Assembly (NCBI GenBank): GCA_963825345.1
Contig: CAWGSQ010000003.1
Coordinates: 1 to 64,000 of the forward strand
Direction of reading: 5' to 3'
From: JACVRW01 sp963825345
GTDB taxonomy: Bacteria; Actinomycetota; Thermoleophilia; Solirubrobacterales; Thermoleophilaceae
Length of the DNA: 64,000 bases
Shown here: positions 1 through 7,054 of the stretch, one piece after another
Layout of the letters: each line of letters begins with the position of its first letter
Numbering within the stretch: position 1 is the stretch's first letter
Position numbers and translations under genes: made by a program
The notes under the pieces: model-generated
Told to the model about the DNA's origin: nothing
Database searches by the model: none
The model's input: only the letters and a program-made list of their open reading frames with translations

Positions 1-1051
1 GGCGGGCGGCCGCCACTCGCTCGTGAAGCCGCTGCGCAGCAGCAATCACGCGCCGGCGATCGCGCTGTCCCTCATCCACGGCGTCGAGCACGAGGCGCAT
101 CGCCTCGTAGCCCGCGCGCTCGGGCGCGAGCGCGGGGCCCACGGCCTCGATCCGAGCAGGGACTGCGGGAAGCGGGAGGCTCTCCCCCGCGGCAAGGATC
201 CCGCTCGAGGCGAGCAGCGGCGCGGATGGCAGCGCGGAGTCGATCTCGCCGAGCAGCCGCCCGGTGCCGGGCTTTGCCACCCCGAGGTAGATCACCGCGT
301 CCGGCCGCGCTTCGGCAAGCTCTCGCGCGATCTCCGGGATCTCGTCCAGCTCTCCGCGGAACTCCTCCGAGGCCACCGGCTCGATCCCGTCTCGCCGCGC
401 GAGCGCGGCGATCTGCCCGGCCAGCTCGCGCCCGTAAATCTCGCGGTCGAACACCGTGGCCACGCGCAGCCCGCCGCTCGCGCGGACGCGCCCGATGAGC
501 CACTCAGCCTCGTCGAGATCCGAGGGACCGACGCGCACGAAGCTGCGCGCGTCGGTCGGGTAGTAGCGCTCCGGGCCGGCTCGTGGCCGCCCCGGAGGCC
601 GCCGCGTGAGGCTCGTGAGCCCGTCGCCGGGCGACACCTGGAGCAGCCCCGCGTCATTGGTGATCGGCAGTGACACCGCGGTGGCGCCGTAGTCGAGCTC
701 GCCCAGGTACGCGATCGCGCTCGGATCGTCGGCGGCGCGGTGTGCGTTCGTGCTGACGAGCGCCGGGTCCCAGGGATGGTCGGGCTCGTCGACGGTGGTC
801 GGCAGCTCACGCAGCCCGATCCGCAGGCCACCGGCGCGCCCGCCCGCTTCCGTGAGTGCGCGCCGCTCTCCGGCCAGCACGGAGCGCGCGACCGCAGCGG
901 ACACGCCATGCCGTGGGCCGCTCGAGTACACCGTCGCGGTGTTCCCTTCGATGCGCGTGGGTTCGTCTGCCCCACCGCCGCACCCGCACAGCAGCGCGCA
1001 GAGCGCCAGTGCCGCGCAGATTGTTCTCCGTGCCAGTCCCAAGGGCGCCAT
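1..1051 (-). CDS. Branched-chain amino-acid ABC transporter-like substrate-binding lipoprotein (3' end cut by window edge)
   Basis: Translation from the ATG at 1051 stays open to the left edge (about 350 residues, no stop seen), so the C-terminus is missing. The N-terminus is a lipoprotein signal: basic start, hydrophobic stretch, then a Cys-Gly-Cys lipobox region near residues 22-24 followed by Gly-rich sequence. The body resembles periplasmic binding proteins of the Leu/Ile/Val (Peripla_BP_6) type: a segment like 'DPSAIAYLGELDYGATAV' followed by 'PITNDAGLLQVSP' mimics the family's 'vaviGp..s..a.a..pi....v..isp' motif, and later 'RVATVFDREIYGRELAG' mimics the second-lobe 'v.v...d..yG..la' motif. 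It is divergent from the phosphofructokinase gene with only 28 bp between starts. The ligand cannot be told; it could be a sensor-type binding protein rather than a transporter subunit, as no permease gene is visible. Confidence 0.7.
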   Translation of the reverse strand, partial: MAPLGLARRTICAALALCALLCGCGGGADEPTRIEGNTATVYSSGPRHGVSAAVARSVLAGERRALTEAGGRAGGLRIGLRELPTTVDEPDHPWDPALVSTNAHRAADDPSAIAYLGELDYGATAVSLPITNDAGLLQVSPGDGLTSLTRRPPGRPRAGPERYYPTDARSFVRVGPSDLDEAEWLIGRVRASGGLRVATVFDREIYGRELAGQIAALARRDGIEPVASEEFRGELDEIPEIARELAEARPDAVIYLGVAKPGTGRLLGEIDSALPSAPLLASSGILAAGESLPLPAVPARIEAVGPALAPERAGYEAMRLVLDAVDEGQRDRRRVIAAAQRLHERVAAAR

Positions 1052-1079
1052 TGTGACGAGCGTGGGTATCGTCATCAGC

Positions 1080-2111
1080 GTGCGGATCGGCGTGCTCACG
1101 GGGGGAGGCGATTGCCCTGGCCTGAACGCGGTCATCAGGGCGATCGTGCGCAGGGGGATCGACGACCACGGACACGAGATCGTCGGCTTCCGCGACGGCT
1201 GGCTTGGCCCGATCGAAAGCGCTCACGAGGAGCTCACGATCGAGTCGACACGCGGGATCCTGCCGCGCGGGGGCACCATCCTGCGCTCCTCACGCACGAA
1301 CCCGTTCAAGCGCGACGACGGGCCCGAGGTGATCCGGGCGACGCTCGACTCGACGGGCCTCGACGGGCTGATCGCGATCGGCGGCGAGGACACGCTGGGC
1401 GCCGCGGCGCGCCTCTACAGCGAGCACGACCTGCCGGTGATCGGCGTGCCGAAGACGATCGACAACGACCTCGCGGGAACGGACATGACCTTCGGCTTCG
1501 ACACCGCGGTGCAGATAGCGACCGACGCGATCGACCGGCTGCACACCACCGCGGAGTCGCACAACCGCGTGATGATCGTCGAGGTGATGGGTCGCCACGC
1601 GGGCTGGATCGCCCTGCACTCCGGGCTGGCCGGCGGCGCGGACGTGATCCTCATCCCCGAGCGGCCCTTCGACGTCGAGGAGGTGTGCCGCCTGATCCAG
1701 CGCCGCCACTCGCGCGGGCGCTACTTCTCGATCGTGGTGGTGGCGGAGGGTGCGGTGCCCGAGGAGGGCACGATGGAGACGATGACCGCGGGCGAGGACG
1801 AGTTCGGCCACGCGCGCCTCGGCGGCATCGGACAGCGCCTGGAGCGCGAGATCGAGGAGCGCACGGGCTACGAGACGCGCGCCACCGTGCTCGGCCACAT
1901 CCAGCGTGGCGGCACGCCGACCGCCTTCGACCGCGTGCTCGCCACGCGCCTGGGGCTCGCGGCGGTGGACGCCGCGAACGACGGCCGCTGGGGAGTCATG
2001 CCCGCGCTGCGCGGCACCCGCATCGAGCTGGTGCCGCTGTCCGAGGCCGTCGCGGGTCTGCGGACCGTGCCAGTCGAGGACTACGAGGCCGCGGCTACGT
2101 TCTTCGGCTAG
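1080..2111 (+). CDS. pfkA: 6-phosphofructokinase, predicted pyrophosphate-dependent type
   Basis: Phosphorylates fructose 6-phosphate to fructose 1,6-bisphosphate in glycolysis, or works reversibly if PPi-linked. The 343-residue product has the PFK nucleotide loop 'GGGDCPGLNAVIR' (residues 8-20), the catalytic 'TIDND' (126-130), 'MGRHAGWIAL' and 'GHIQRGGTPTAFD'. At the phosphodonor site it has Gly-Gly-Glu-Asp (101-104) and Pro-Lys (124-125) before TIDND. Known family rules link Asp at 104 and Lys at about 124 to PPi-dependent enzymes, while ATP enzymes have Gly at 104. The start chosen is GTG 1080, just before the conserved VRIGVLTGGG; GTG codons at 1053 and 1062 are possible but add non-conserved residues. 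Divergent from the lipoprotein gene and convergent with the small membrane protein gene ending at 2130. Cytoplasmic, most likely a homotetramer or dimer. Confidence 0.93.
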   Translation: MRIGVLTGGGDCPGLNAVIRAIVRRGIDDHGHEIVGFRDGWLGPIESAHEELTIESTRGILPRGGTILRSSRTNPFKRDDGPEVIRATLDSTGLDGLIAIGGEDTLGAAARLYSEHDLPVIGVPKTIDNDLAGTDMTFGFDTAVQIATDAIDRLHTTAESHNRVMIVEVMGRHAGWIALHSGLAGGADVILIPERPFDVEEVCRLIQRRHSRGRYFSIVVVAEGAVPEEGTMETMTAGEDEFGHARLGGIGQRLEREIEERTGYETRATVLGHIQRGGTPTAFDRVLATRLGLAAVDAANDGRWGVMPALRGTRIELVPLSEAVAGLRTVPVEDYEAAATFFG

Positions 2112-2129
2112 CGGCGAGCCGGAGCCGGG

Positions 2130-2330
2130 TTAGAAGCCGGCGCCCTGCTCCTCGGGCTCGGCCACCTCGCGGCCGAGCAGCTGATTGATGAACGGCTTCG
2201 TGATCTGGTACGCCGCGGCGCCCACGACGAGTGCGGCGGTGAGCATGAAGGCGTCGAAGGCCTTGATGCCGAACGCCCAGGCCGTGATCCACCAGACCAG
2301 CCCGATCGTGAGCGCCACGAGGACGGCCAT
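2130..2330 (-). CDS. Small two-helix membrane protein, unknown function
   Basis: A 66-residue protein with two clear hydrophobic segments, residues about 3-20 ('VLVALTIGLVWWITAWAF') and 26-42 ('DAFMLTAALVVGAAAYQ'), followed by a short polar tail rich in Glu (residues 54-63). The ATG at 2328-2330 overlaps the stop of the upstream SnoaL-like gene in a TGATG arrangement, so the two are almost certainly translationally coupled and probably work together. I recognise no family. It is the last gene of the long minus-strand run and ends 18 bp from the convergent phosphofructokinase stop. Confidence 0.7.
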   Translation of the reverse strand: MAVLVALTIGLVWWITAWAFGIKAFDAFMLTAALVVGAAAYQITKPFINQLLGREVAEPEEQGAGF

Positions 2331-2926
2331 CAGGCGCTCTTGCGCTCCGCGACTGCGCGGCGCAGCTTCGTGACGGCGTTGAAGGCGCTCTTCATCGCGC
2401 GATCCGCGCCGGAGCCGTCCGCCGGCAGCATCCCGATCTGGCGGGCGAACGAAGCACCGTCGAAGTAGCCGGTGTTGCTGACGATCTCGCCGTTCTCGAG
2501 CTCGAGCAGGTCGAGTCCGCGAATCTCGATGTGCTTGCCGGTGGGCTCGATGCCCAGGTAGGGCGCACCATCGAACGTGCCTTCGATGCGCCACTCGACC
2601 GCACAGCTCTGCTCGCCGGCGACCAGCCGGGTGACGGTGGTCCTGGCATCGGGCGTGGCCGCGAACACCGACTTGAAGTACTGCCGCATCTCGTCGCGGC
2701 CGCGCAGGACGCCCACGGGCACCATGTCGTCGACGCCGTCCTCGCGCCAGTGGGCAACAGCGGCCTCGACGTCGCGACGGTCCATCGCCTCGAAGTAGCT
2801 GCGCACGTGCTGCTCAACAGCCTTGCGCCTCGTAATGCGCTTGCGCTGGGGCTTGGCGTCGGACTTTGCGGGGGCCTCGGGCGCCGCCTCAGAAGCGGCG
2901 TGCTCGGCTGTCTTGGGCTGGGCCAT
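2330..2926 (-). CDS. SnoaL-like / NTF2-fold protein with charged N-terminal extension
   Basis: 198 residues. Residues about 1-45 form a low-complexity Ala/Glu/Lys/Pro segment ending in a basic patch ('KPQRKRITRRK'), likely disordered. Residues about 48-170 look like a SnoaL-like ester-cyclase or ketosteroid-isomerase fold: the opening helix 'VRSYFEAMDRRDVEAAVAHW', then 'GRDEMRQYFKSVFAATPDA', 'CAVEWRIEGTFDGAPYLGIEP' and 'IEIRGLDLLELENGEIVSNTGYFD'. This fold binds small hydrophobic molecules or acts as an enzyme; no substrate can be assigned. The ATG at 2926 is chosen because the conserved-looking N-terminal helix follows it in frame and the upstream sequence carries the two hairpins after trpA. 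Coupled by TGATG overlap to the small membrane protein gene. Confidence 0.75.
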   Translation of the reverse strand: MAQPKTAEHAASEAAPEAPAKSDAKPQRKRITRRKAVEQHVRSYFEAMDRRDVEAAVAHWREDGVDDMVPVGVLRGRDEMRQYFKSVFAATPDARTTVTRLVAGEQSCAVEWRIEGTFDGAPYLGIEPTGKHIEIRGLDLLELENGEIVSNTGYFDGASFARQIGMLPADGSGADRAMKSAFNAVTKLRRAVAERKSA

Positions 2927-3029
2927 TGTGCGGGTCACCCTACCAGCGATTTCCGCTGCCAGTAACGGATTCGGCGTCGTCTCGGCGGGATTCAGACCGA
3001 CGAGAATAAGGGCCGCACCGAGCCGGGCA

Positions 3030-3076
3030 GGGTGGGGAACATTAGGGGCGGATAGAGCAACCGAGAGACCCCACCC
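3030..3076. repeat. Hairpin repeat unit 1 (GGGTGGGG arms, conserved core)
   Basis: Perfect 8-bp inverted repeat GGGTGGGG (3030-3037) / CCCCACCC (3069-3076) around a 31-nt interior. The interior holds a 20-nt core at 3047-3066 that recurs with only two changes 60 bp downstream in unit 2. It lies between the trpA stop and the SnoaL-like gene start, so on the minus strand it is in the trpA 3' region. It could be a terminator, an RNA structure or a small repeat element. Confidence 0.6.
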
Positions 3077-3090
3077 GGCGGCAGACCGCA

Positions 3091-3135
3091 GGTGTGTCAT
3101 GCGAGTGGCGGATATAGCCACCGAGATGACACACC
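3091..3135. repeat. Hairpin repeat unit 2 (GGTGTGTCAT arms, conserved core)
   Basis: Perfect 10-bp inverted repeat GGTGTGTCAT (3091-3100) / ATGACACACC (3126-3135). The core at 3107-3126 matches unit 1 at 18 of 20 positions (consensus GGCGGATAKAGCMACCGAGA), while the arms differ in sequence but still pair. A second nested stem GTGGC/GCCAC (3106-3110 and 3116-3120) exists in this copy only. A third, weaker GCCCC/GGGGC stem (3147-3151/3168-3172) sits just beside the trpA stop. Confidence 0.6.
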
Positions 3136-3173
3136 CAGCGCTCGCGGCCCCTCGGTGCTGTCGTATTGGGGCG

Positions 3174-3941
3174 CTATTCGCGCAGCGCCGCCGCCAGCTC
3201 GCCAACCAGCTCGCCCACCGCCGGCGCCCCGCCCTCGCCCGCCGCTCGGACCACGCGGCTTCCCACGATCACCCCGTCGGCAATCTCGGCCACCGCGCGG
3301 GCCTGCTCGGGCGTGGAGATTCCGAAGCCGACCGCCACGGGCACCTCGGTCGCGGCCCGCACGCGTTCGACCGTGTCGGCCAGCCCGGGCGCCAGCTCGC
3401 CGCGCTCTCCGGTGGTCCCCCTGAGCGAGACCGTGTAGACGAATCCGCGCGCGTCGGCTCCGATCTCTGCGATCCGCTCCGGCGTGGTCGTCGGCGCCAC
3501 CAACGGCACCAGGGCCAGCCCCTCTGCGTCACAGGCCTCCCGCAACTCTCCGGCCTCATCATGCGGAAGGTCAGGAACGATCAGCCCCGAGGCACCGGCC
3601 GCGGCCGCCTTCAATGCAAAAGCGTGAGCCCCGGCGGTAAGAACGATGTTCGCGTAGACCATCAACACAACAGGCACCCTCGTTGCAAGCTGTTCACAAA
3701 CGCCAAGCACCGAGTGAGGCGTGGCCCCGGCGGCGAGGGCAGCCGTGCCAGCCGCATGGATGACCGGGCCGTCGGCCAGCGGATCGGAAAATGGAATGCC
3801 GAGCTCGAGCAAATCAGCGCCGGCATCAGCGGCAGCCAGCCCGGCCGAAACCGATCCCTCAATGCTCGGGTAACCCCCCATGAGATACGGCATCAGAGCG
3901 GCGCGCTTGCCGTTCTGAGAGAAGGCCGACGAGATGGTCAC
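3174..3941 (-). CDS. trpA: Tryptophan synthase alpha subunit
   Basis: Cleaves indole-3-glycerol phosphate to indole and glyceraldehyde 3-phosphate; indole is channelled to TrpB in the alpha2-beta2 complex. The 255-residue length is normal. Family motifs are all present in order: 'PYLMGGYPSIEGS', 'LLELGIPFSDPLADGPVI' (contains the catalytic Glu and Asp region), 'VLMVYANI', 'GLIVPDLPHDEAGEL', 'FVYTVSLRGTTGER', 'VAVGFGISTPEQA' and 'GVIVGSRVV'. The ATG at 3941 overlaps the trpB stop by 4 bp (ATGA), consistent with coupled synthesis of equal amounts of the two subunits. It is the last trp gene of the trpF-trpB-trpA string and is followed by two hairpin repeats. Confidence 0.97.
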   Translation of the reverse strand: MTISSAFSQNGKRAALMPYLMGGYPSIEGSVSAGLAAADAGADLLELGIPFSDPLADGPVIHAAGTAALAAGATPHSVLGVCEQLATRVPVVLMVYANIVLTAGAHAFALKAAAAGASGLIVPDLPHDEAGELREACDAEGLALVPLVAPTTTPERIAEIGADARGFVYTVSLRGTTGERGELAPGLADTVERVRAATEVPVAVGFGISTPEQARAVAEIADGVIVGSRVVRAAGEGGAPAVGELVGELAAALRE

Positions 3942-5101
3942 CGGAGCGCCAGCACCTCAGCCAAATCCTTGTCCCCCCGGCCCGACAGCGTGATCAAGCT
4001 CAGCCCGGCCGAGGGATTCGCGAGCACCCACGCCACAGCGTGTGAGGACTCGAGCGCCGGCAGGATCCCCTCGAGCTCCGCCACGCGGTGGAAGGCCGCC
4101 ACCGCGGCGCCGTCCTCCACCGCCTCGTAGCGGACGCGCCCGGAGTCGCGCAGCCAGGCGTGCTCGGGACCCACGCCCGGATAGTCGAGACCGGCTGAGA
4201 TCGAGTGGGCCTCGAGGATCTGGCCCTCCTCGTCCTGGATCACGCCCGTGAGCGCGCCATGGAGCACACCCCGGGCGCCGGTGGTGAGCGGCGCCGAGTG
4301 GCGCTGCGTCGTGAGCCCCTCCCCCGCCGCCTCCACGCCCACGAGCTCCACCTCCGCATCGTTCACGAACGGGATGAAGGTCCCGATCGCGTTGGAGCCG
4401 CCGCCCACGCAGGCGATCGCGCGGTCCGGCAGCCGCCCGGCCTGGTCGAGGAGCTGGGCGCGCGCCTCGTCGCCGATCCTGCGCTGGAGGTCGCGCACCA
4501 GCGCCGGGTACGGCGCCGGGCCCACGCAGGAGCCGATCACGTAGTGCGTGGTGTCCACGTTCGCGACCCAGTCCCGGATCGCGGCCGAGACGGCCTCCTT
4601 GAGCGTGCGTGCGCCGGCGTCCACGCCCTGCACCTCGGCGCCCAGCAGGCGCATGCGCTGCACGTTCGGCTCCTGGCGGCGCATGTCCTCGGTGCCCATG
4701 TACACGACGCATTCCAGGCCGAGGAGCGCACACGCCGTGGCCGCCGCCACTCCGTGCTGGCCCGCGCCGGTCTCCGCGATCACGCGCGGCTTGCCCATCC
4801 GCTGGGCGAGCAGCGCCTGGCCCAGCGCGTTGTTGATCTTGTGCGAGCCGGTGTGGGTGAGGTCCTCGCGCTTGAGCCAGACCGCGCCACCGACGACGTC
4901 CGAGAGCCGCTGCGCGTGATAGAGCGGCGTGGGGCGGCCGACGTAGTCGCGCAGCAGCCCGTCGAGCTGGGCAACGAACGCCGGGTCGGCACGGGCGGCA
5001 GTCCACTCCCGCTCGAGCTCGTCCAGCGCCGGTATCAGCGTCTCGGGCACATAGCGGCCGCCGTAGGGGCCGAAGCGCCGCTCGAGCGGCGTGGCGCTCA
5101 T
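3938..5101 (-). CDS. trpB: Tryptophan synthase beta subunit (PLP enzyme)
   Basis: Condenses indole with serine to make tryptophan, using pyridoxal phosphate. The 387-residue protein begins 'FGPYGGRYVPETLIPALDEL', the standard TrpB1 N-terminus, and carries the PLP lysine in 'HTGSHKINNALGQAL', the phosphate-binding glycine loop 'CVGGGSNAIGTF', 'AETGAGQHGVAAATACA' and the C-terminal 'GRGDKDLAEV'. The start ATG at 5101 overlaps the trpF stop by 4 bp, and its own stop overlaps trpA in the same way. No unusual features; a full-length, presumably active subunit. Confidence 0.97.
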   Translation of the reverse strand: MSATPLERRFGPYGGRYVPETLIPALDELEREWTAARADPAFVAQLDGLLRDYVGRPTPLYHAQRLSDVVGGAVWLKREDLTHTGSHKINNALGQALLAQRMGKPRVIAETGAGQHGVAAATACALLGLECVVYMGTEDMRRQEPNVQRMRLLGAEVQGVDAGARTLKEAVSAAIRDWVANVDTTHYVIGSCVGPAPYPALVRDLQRRIGDEARAQLLDQAGRLPDRAIACVGGGSNAIGTFIPFVNDAEVELVGVEAAGEGLTTQRHSAPLTTGARGVLHGALTGVIQDEEGQILEAHSISAGLDYPGVGPEHAWLRDSGRVRYEAVEDGAAVAAFHRVAELEGILPALESSHAVAWVLANPSAGLSLITLSGRGDKDLAEVLALR

Positions 5102-5736
5102 GCCGCCACGTGGCCGGCGGCCTCGACCGCCCGGAAGAACGCGCTCAGCTTCTCCGGGTCCTTGCGGCCCGGCGCGGCCTCCGTGCCGCTCGCCGTGTCG
5201 ACCGCGAACGGATTCACCGAGGTGATCGCCTCGCCGACGTTGTCCGGCGTCAGCCCGCCCGAGAGGATCAGCGGCGGCTTGCCCGGGTGCAGGCGGGCGA
5301 GCCGCCAGTCGAAGCTCTCCCCCGTGCCGCCCGGCACGCGATCGGAGTGGGTGTCAAGCATGTGGAAGTCGGTCCGGTAGGCACGCAGATCCTGGACCTG
5401 AGCCGCGTCGCGCACGCGTGCCGCCTTGATCACCCTGCAGCCGGTCCGGCGGCCCGCCTCCTGGCAGTAGGCGGGTCCCTCGTCGCCATGGAGCTGGAGC
5501 AGGCTGAAACGGCAAACGTCCGCCGTCTCCGCCACGTGATCGAGCGTCGCGTTCACGAACACTCCGGTGAGCTCGACGCGCCGGTGCAGCTGAGCGCCGA
5601 TGGCCTCGGCCTGCTCGAGCGGACACGCGCGCGGGCTGCCCGGCCAGAAGATCATCCCGAGCGCCCAGGCGCCGAGGTCCGCCGCCAGGTGGGCGTCCTC
5701 GAGCGCAGTGATTCCGCAGATCTTGACGCGGGTCAT
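5098..5736 (-). CDS. trpF: Phosphoribosylanthranilate isomerase
   Basis: Third step of tryptophan synthesis: isomerises N-(5-phosphoribosyl)anthranilate to the carboxyphenylamino-deoxyribulose phosphate. The 212-residue TIM-barrel protein starts 'MTRVKICGIT' with the catalytic Cys, continues with 'ALGMIFWPGSPRACPLEQA', 'TGVFVNA', 'LLQLHGDE' and 'LILSGGLTPDNVGEAI', and ends near 'VDTASGTEAAPGRKDPEKL' in place of the usual VDvsSGvE motif; the catalytic Asp and the SG pair are kept. It is separated by 27 bp from htrA upstream and overlaps trpB by 4 bp downstream, so trpFBA form one translational unit. Confidence 0.95.
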   Translation of the reverse strand: MTRVKICGITALEDAHLAADLGAWALGMIFWPGSPRACPLEQAEAIGAQLHRRVELTGVFVNATLDHVAETADVCRFSLLQLHGDEGPAYCQEAGRRTGCRVIKAARVRDAAQVQDLRAYRTDFHMLDTHSDRVPGGTGESFDWRLARLHPGKPPLILSGGLTPDNVGEAITSVNPFAVDTASGTEAAPGRKDPEKLSAFFRAVEAAGHVAA

Positions 5737-5763
5737 CGCCCGCCTATCGTGGCAGGCGCAGGG

Positions 5764-6990
5764 CTAGGGCAACAGCCCGCCGTCGCCGTCGCCGCCGCCC
5801 TGATCGGACGAGGGCTGGTCGGCTGACTTCGGCCGCTTGGCAAGCTCCACCGTCACGGTCTTCTTCGAGTCACCCCGGTAGTAGGTGATCTCGGCGTCGT
5901 CGCCGGGGCGCTTCTGCGAGATCGCGCTCGCGACCTCGCTCGAGTCGCTCACCTCCTTGCCGTCCACGGCGACGATGAGGTCGCCGCCCGCGGCAACGCC
6001 CTGGGAGGTCTGCGTGCGACCGCCGCGTATTCCGGCCTTGTCGGCGGGGCTGTCCTTCGTCACGCTCACCACGAGCGCGCCCTTGTCAGCCGCGAGGTTG
6101 AGATCCTCGGCGAGCTGCTCGGTCACGTCCTGCATCTGGACGCCGAGGTAAGCGTGCTCGATCGTCTCGCCGGCCTTCAGGTCCGGCAGCAGCCGCTTGG
6201 CGGTGTTGATCGGGACGGAGAAGCCGATGCCCACGGAGCCCTGCCCGCCGCCGGTGGCGATCTGCGAGTTGATGCCGATCGCGCGCCCGTTGGCGTCCAG
6301 CAGCGGACCGCCGGAGTTGCCGGGGTTGATCGAGGCATCGGTCTGGATCACGTCCGGGATCGTGAAGCCGTTCGGCGCCTGGATCTCGCGCTGGAGACCG
6401 GACACGATGCCGGTGGTGACCGTGCGGCTGTAGCCGAACGGGTTGCCGATCGCGATCACGGAGTCGCCGACCTGAGCCTTCGAGGAATCTCCCAGCGGGA
6501 TCGGCGTGAGGCCGCCGCTCACATCCGAGGGGTCGATCTTCAGCACCGCGATGTCGGTGGAGGTGTCCACGCCCTTCACCTCGGCATTCACGAACTCGCC
6601 GTTCTCGTCGAAGCGAACCTGAACGCTGTCGGCGCCCTCGACCACGTGAGCGTTGGTGATGATCGTGCCGTCTTCGTCGACCACGAAGCCCGAGCCGGTC
6701 GCGGTTCCCTGCTGGGGAGCGCCGAAGGGCGAATCGCTCTCGGTGGTCACGCCATCGGACTGGATGAAGACCACGCCGCGCCCCTCCTGCTTGTAGATGT
6801 CGCGGACGCTGCGGCCGGGGGTGCCCGTGGAGGTGGCGGCCGGCTGTGTCGCCGGCGTCTCGCTCACAACCGTTTTGGTGTCGCCCGTGTCGATCACGTC
6901 GGTGGCGATCAGGACCGCGCCGATCACCAGCACGATCAGGCCGCCGAGTACACCTGAGAGAAGGTTGGCGAACGAGCTCTTTGTGGTCAT
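5764..6990 (-). CDS. htrA: HtrA/DegP-type serine protease with PDZ domain, membrane anchored
   Basis: Envelope quality-control protease. The 408-residue protein has a short cytoplasmic start, one membrane segment at about residues 11-31 ('LSGVLGGLIVLVIGAVLIA'), a Thr/Pro-rich linker, then a trypsin-like domain with the catalytic His in 'ITNAHVVEGADSV', the Asp in 'STDIAVLKID' and the Ser in 'INPGNSGGPLLDANG'. A single PDZ domain follows ('AYLGVQMQDVTEQLAEDLNL' to 'ITYYRGDSKKTVTVELA'), and the C-terminus is Gly/Asp-rich. It sits between the transglutaminase and trpF, all on the minus strand. A small perfect palindrome (7032-7046) lies in the short gap before its ATG. Target proteins are unknown. 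Confidence 0.93.
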   Translation of the reverse strand: MTTKSSFANLLSGVLGGLIVLVIGAVLIATDVIDTGDTKTVVSETPATQPAATSTGTPGRSVRDIYKQEGRGVVFIQSDGVTTESDSPFGAPQQGTATGSGFVVDEDGTIITNAHVVEGADSVQVRFDENGEFVNAEVKGVDTSTDIAVLKIDPSDVSGGLTPIPLGDSSKAQVGDSVIAIGNPFGYSRTVTTGIVSGLQREIQAPNGFTIPDVIQTDASINPGNSGGPLLDANGRAIGINSQIATGGGQGSVGIGFSVPINTAKRLLPDLKAGETIEHAYLGVQMQDVTEQLAEDLNLAADKGALVVSVTKDSPADKAGIRGGRTQTSQGVAAGGDLIVAVDGKEVSDSSEVASAISQKRPGDDAEITYYRGDSKKTVTVELAKRPKSADQPSSDQGGGDGDGGLLP

Positions 6991-7031
6991 GCACAGAGGT
7001 TTAGTGCGCTGACCTTACGTTTCGATAAATG

Positions 7032-7046
7032 TCGAGAACGTCTCGA
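7032..7046. promoter_or_regulatory. Candidate operator palindrome upstream of htrA
   Basis: TCGAGA-acg-TCTCGA is a perfect 6-3-6 inverted repeat about 42-56 bp upstream of the htrA ATG (6990), inside the 64-bp gap between the transglutaminase stop and htrA. Position and symmetry suit a dimeric regulator site for htrA, but only one copy is seen and no cognate regulator is known, so this is tentative. Confidence 0.3.
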
Positions 7047-7054
7047 ACAGATGT

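Noticed and set aside
3091..3135. Glycine or c-di-GMP riboswitch in the hairpin region
   Set aside because: The core lacks the conserved aptamer sequences of those classes and the elements are too short.
4205..5380. A 391-codon plus-strand frame over trpB/trpF
   Set aside because: It is an antisense shadow of trpB and trpF with His/Arg-rich composition typical of GC-rich mirror frames, and has no motif.
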